DNA of 64,000 nucleotides from Clostridium carboxidivorans P7 (GTDB taxonomy: Bacteria > Bacillota > Clostridia > Clostridiales > Clostridiaceae): positions 5,084,001 through 5,148,000 of the forward strand of contig NZ_CP011803.1 in the NCBI RefSeq assembly GCF_001038625.1. The letters run 5' to 3'. The notes below the pieces were generated by a model. That model made no database searches. It was not told the DNA's origin and saw only the letters and a list, made by a program, of their open reading frames with translations. The position numbers and the translations under genes are program-made. Positions 62,566 through 64,000 of the stretch are shown one piece after another; position 1 is the first letter of the stretch; each line of letters begins with the position of its first letter.

Positions 62566-64000
62566 GTGAAAGCTATAATAATGGCAGGGGGAGAAGGAAC
62601 TAGATTAAGACCTTTAACATGTAACATACCAAAGCCAATGATGCCTATAATGGATAAGCCTGTTATGCAATATGCCATAGAACTTTTAAAAGAAAATGGT
62701 ATAAATGATATAGGGGTTACGCTTCAATATTTACCAGATGAAATTATCAATTATTTTGGAGATGGAAGAGAATTTGGAGTTAATATAAGATATTTTATCG
62801 AAGAAACGCCATTAGGTACAGCAGGCAGTGTTAAAAATGCAGAAGGATTTCTTGATGATACCTTTATAGTTATAAGTGGTGATGCCTTAACTGATATAGA
62901 TTTGTCCAAAGCCATTGCTTATCATAAAAAAAATAATGCTATATCTACTTTAGTATTAAAAGAAGTTGCTGTGCCATTAGAGTTTGGAGTAGTAGTAACA
63001 GATAATGATGGAAGAGTAACAGGTTTTTTAGAAAAACCAAGCTGGAGTGAAGTTTTTAGTGATAAGGTAAATACAGGAATATATATATTAGAGCCTGAGA
63101 TATTTTCTTACTTTGAAAAAAATCAAAAGTTCGATTTTAGTAATGATTTATTTCCAATACTTTTAAATGAAAAAAAGCCTATGTTTGGATATGTAGCTGA
63201 AGGATATTGGTGTGATATTGGAAATATTGAACAATATATAAGATGCCATTTTGATATATTAAAGGGTTTAGTAAAAGTAAATATAAAAGGTGAAAAATAT
63301 AAAGATGGCATATGGACGGGAGAAAACTGTCAAATAAGTAAAAATGCTTTGATATGTTCTCCGGTTTATATAGGAAGTGGAACAAAAATATATGATGGTG
63401 CAGAAATAGGTCCTTATACTATTATGGGAAAAAATAACATAGTGTCAAATCATGCTACTATAAAAAGAAGTATAATTTTTGATAACTGTTATATAGGTGA
63501 TAATTCACAAGTAAGAGGTGCTGTTCTTTGTAAAAAAGTCCAACTAGAACCAAGAGTTTCTGTATTTGAAGAAGCAACTATAGGTGATGATACTCTTATA
63601 AGAGAAAAAGCAATTATAAAGCCTAATATAAAGGTATGGCCTAACAAACTTATTGAAGCTAGTACTGTAGTAAAATCAAATGTAATTTGGGGAGGAAAGT
63701 TTTCAAAGGCACTGTTTGGAAAGAGAGGCATAAGTGGTGAAGTTAATGTAGATATAACACCAGAATTTGTATCAAAGTTAGGTGCTGCTTATGGATCACT
63801 TTTAAAGTCTGATTCAAAAGTTGCCATAGCTTGCAGTAATGATGGTGCAGCTCAAATGTTTAAATATTCCCTTGCTACTGGATTACTTTCTATGGGAATT
63901 GAAGTACTAGACTTGCATAGAATGCCAAGACCAGCAGTAAGGCAGGCTACCTTGTTTTTTGGAGTACAGGGAAGTATTCATGTTTATATAGATAATGAGG
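62566..64000 (+). CDS. Sugar-1-phosphate nucleotidyltransferase/phosphomannomutase fusion (partial)
   Basis: The frame opens with a GTG after AAGGGGATGG and runs off the window, 478 codons in. Residues 1-235 are a nucleotidyltransferase (IIMAGGEGTRLRPLTCNIPK, ISGDALTDID), about 250-370 a hexapeptide beta-helix (YIGSGTKIYDGAEIGPYTIMG), and from about 375 a phosphoglucomutase/phosphomannomutase domain begins (WGGKFSKALFGKRGISG, VAIACSNDGAAQMF). In place of the usual catalytic TASHNP serine loop only the early part of the mutase is visible. The product is probably GDP- or UDP-activated sugar for the preceding glycosyltransferase. Confidence 0.9.
   Translation, partial: MKAIIMAGGEGTRLRPLTCNIPKPMMPIMDKPVMQYAIELLKENGINDIGVTLQYLPDEIINYFGDGREFGVNIRYFIEETPLGTAGSVKNAEGFLDDTFIVISGDALTDIDLSKAIAYHKKNNAISTLVLKEVAVPLEFGVVVTDNDGRVTGFLEKPSWSEVFSDKVNTGIYILEPEIFSYFEKNQKFDFSNDLFPILLNEKKPMFGYVAEGYWCDIGNIEQYIRCHFDILKGLVKVNIKGEKYKDGIWTGENCQISKNALICSPVYIGSGTKIYDGAEIGPYTIMGKNNIVSNHATIKRSIIFDNCYIGDNSQVRGAVLCKKVQLEPRVSVFEEATIGDDTLIREKAIIKPNIKVWPNKLIEASTVVKSNVIWGGKFSKALFGKRGISGEVNVDITPEFVSKLGAAYGSLLKSDSKVAIACSNDGAAQMFKYSLATGLLSMGIEVLDLHRMPRPAVRQATLFFGVQGSIHVYIDNE

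Overview
The window is very AT-rich, with dense short operons, GGAGG ribosome-binding sites, frequent TTG/GTG starts and long AT-rich intergenic regions. The gene content is that of an anaerobic, spore-forming Clostridium (sensu stricto, cluster I type): an alpha/beta small acid-soluble spore protein, reverse rubrerythrins, a B12-dependent ribonucleotide reductase, an orphan CO dehydrogenase, clostridial histidine fermentation genes and SAM-I riboswitches. I cannot name the species from sequence alone. I see no tRNA, rRNA, CRISPR array, intact insertion sequence or prophage.

Layout. 1-6.9 kb: the end of an isocitrate-dehydrogenase-family gene, then a methionine block (hom, metY, metH plus a TIM-barrel protein) with two SAM-I riboswitches placed head to head. 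6.9-8.4 kb: pdxST (pyridoxal phosphate synthase). 8.6-15.8 kb: two almost identical reverse-rubrerythrin genes, in inverted orientation and with the same operator-like promoter. They bracket a sugar-phosphate-type sensing and uptake locus: response regulator, histidine kinase, unknown membrane-anchored protein, orphan solute-binding lipoprotein and OPA-family transporter. 16-21.3 kb: a polar amino acid ABC transporter, then argG-argH. 21.3-22.2 kb: DUF378 protein and Lrp/AsnC regulator on the minus strand. 22.6-34.3 kb: a large BTAD/AAA/TPR regulator and a histidine utilisation operon (ftcD-hutU-hutI-fchA-hutH), with a cre-like site on the operon promoter, then an amino acid permease. 34.3-37.2 kb: two small unknown proteins and cooS.

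37.2-41.4 kb looks like an acquired island: an orphan terminator, a doubtful or decayed ORF, a two-component system and an alpha/beta hydrolase, with richer use of C/G-containing codons than the neighbours. 41.5-44.6 kb: nrdJ with a textbook pair of NrdR boxes. 44.8-53.6 kb: housekeeping and single genes (gamma carbonic anhydrase-like, ADP-ribosylglycohydrolase, CvfB-like S1 protein, ComEC-like metallo-hydrolase, split chromate transporter, nadE, a 3D-domain cell-wall protein, YaaR, SASP). 53.9-64 kb is a cell-envelope and glycan region: GT2-gtrA-galU, an OmpR-type two-component system with a Ser-rich FlxA-like protein, a membrane-anchored glycerophosphodiesterase, a degraded chemotaxis-receptor tail, a GT4 glycosyltransferase with an unusual coiled-coil tail, and a nucleotidyltransferase/phosphomannomutase fusion cut by the window end.

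Main regulatory reading. Several control elements can be read directly: two SAM-I riboswitches with competing terminator and antiterminator stems, NrdR boxes 31 bp apart, matched operator-promoters on the rubrerythrin twins, a cre-like site on hut, four TTATGA repeats at helical spacing before the solute-binding sensor genes, and 11-bp-period TGTAA repeats before three envelope transcription units that may form one regulon. The best candidate for a little-described system is the 9.3-15 kb sensor-transporter locus with its unknown third component.
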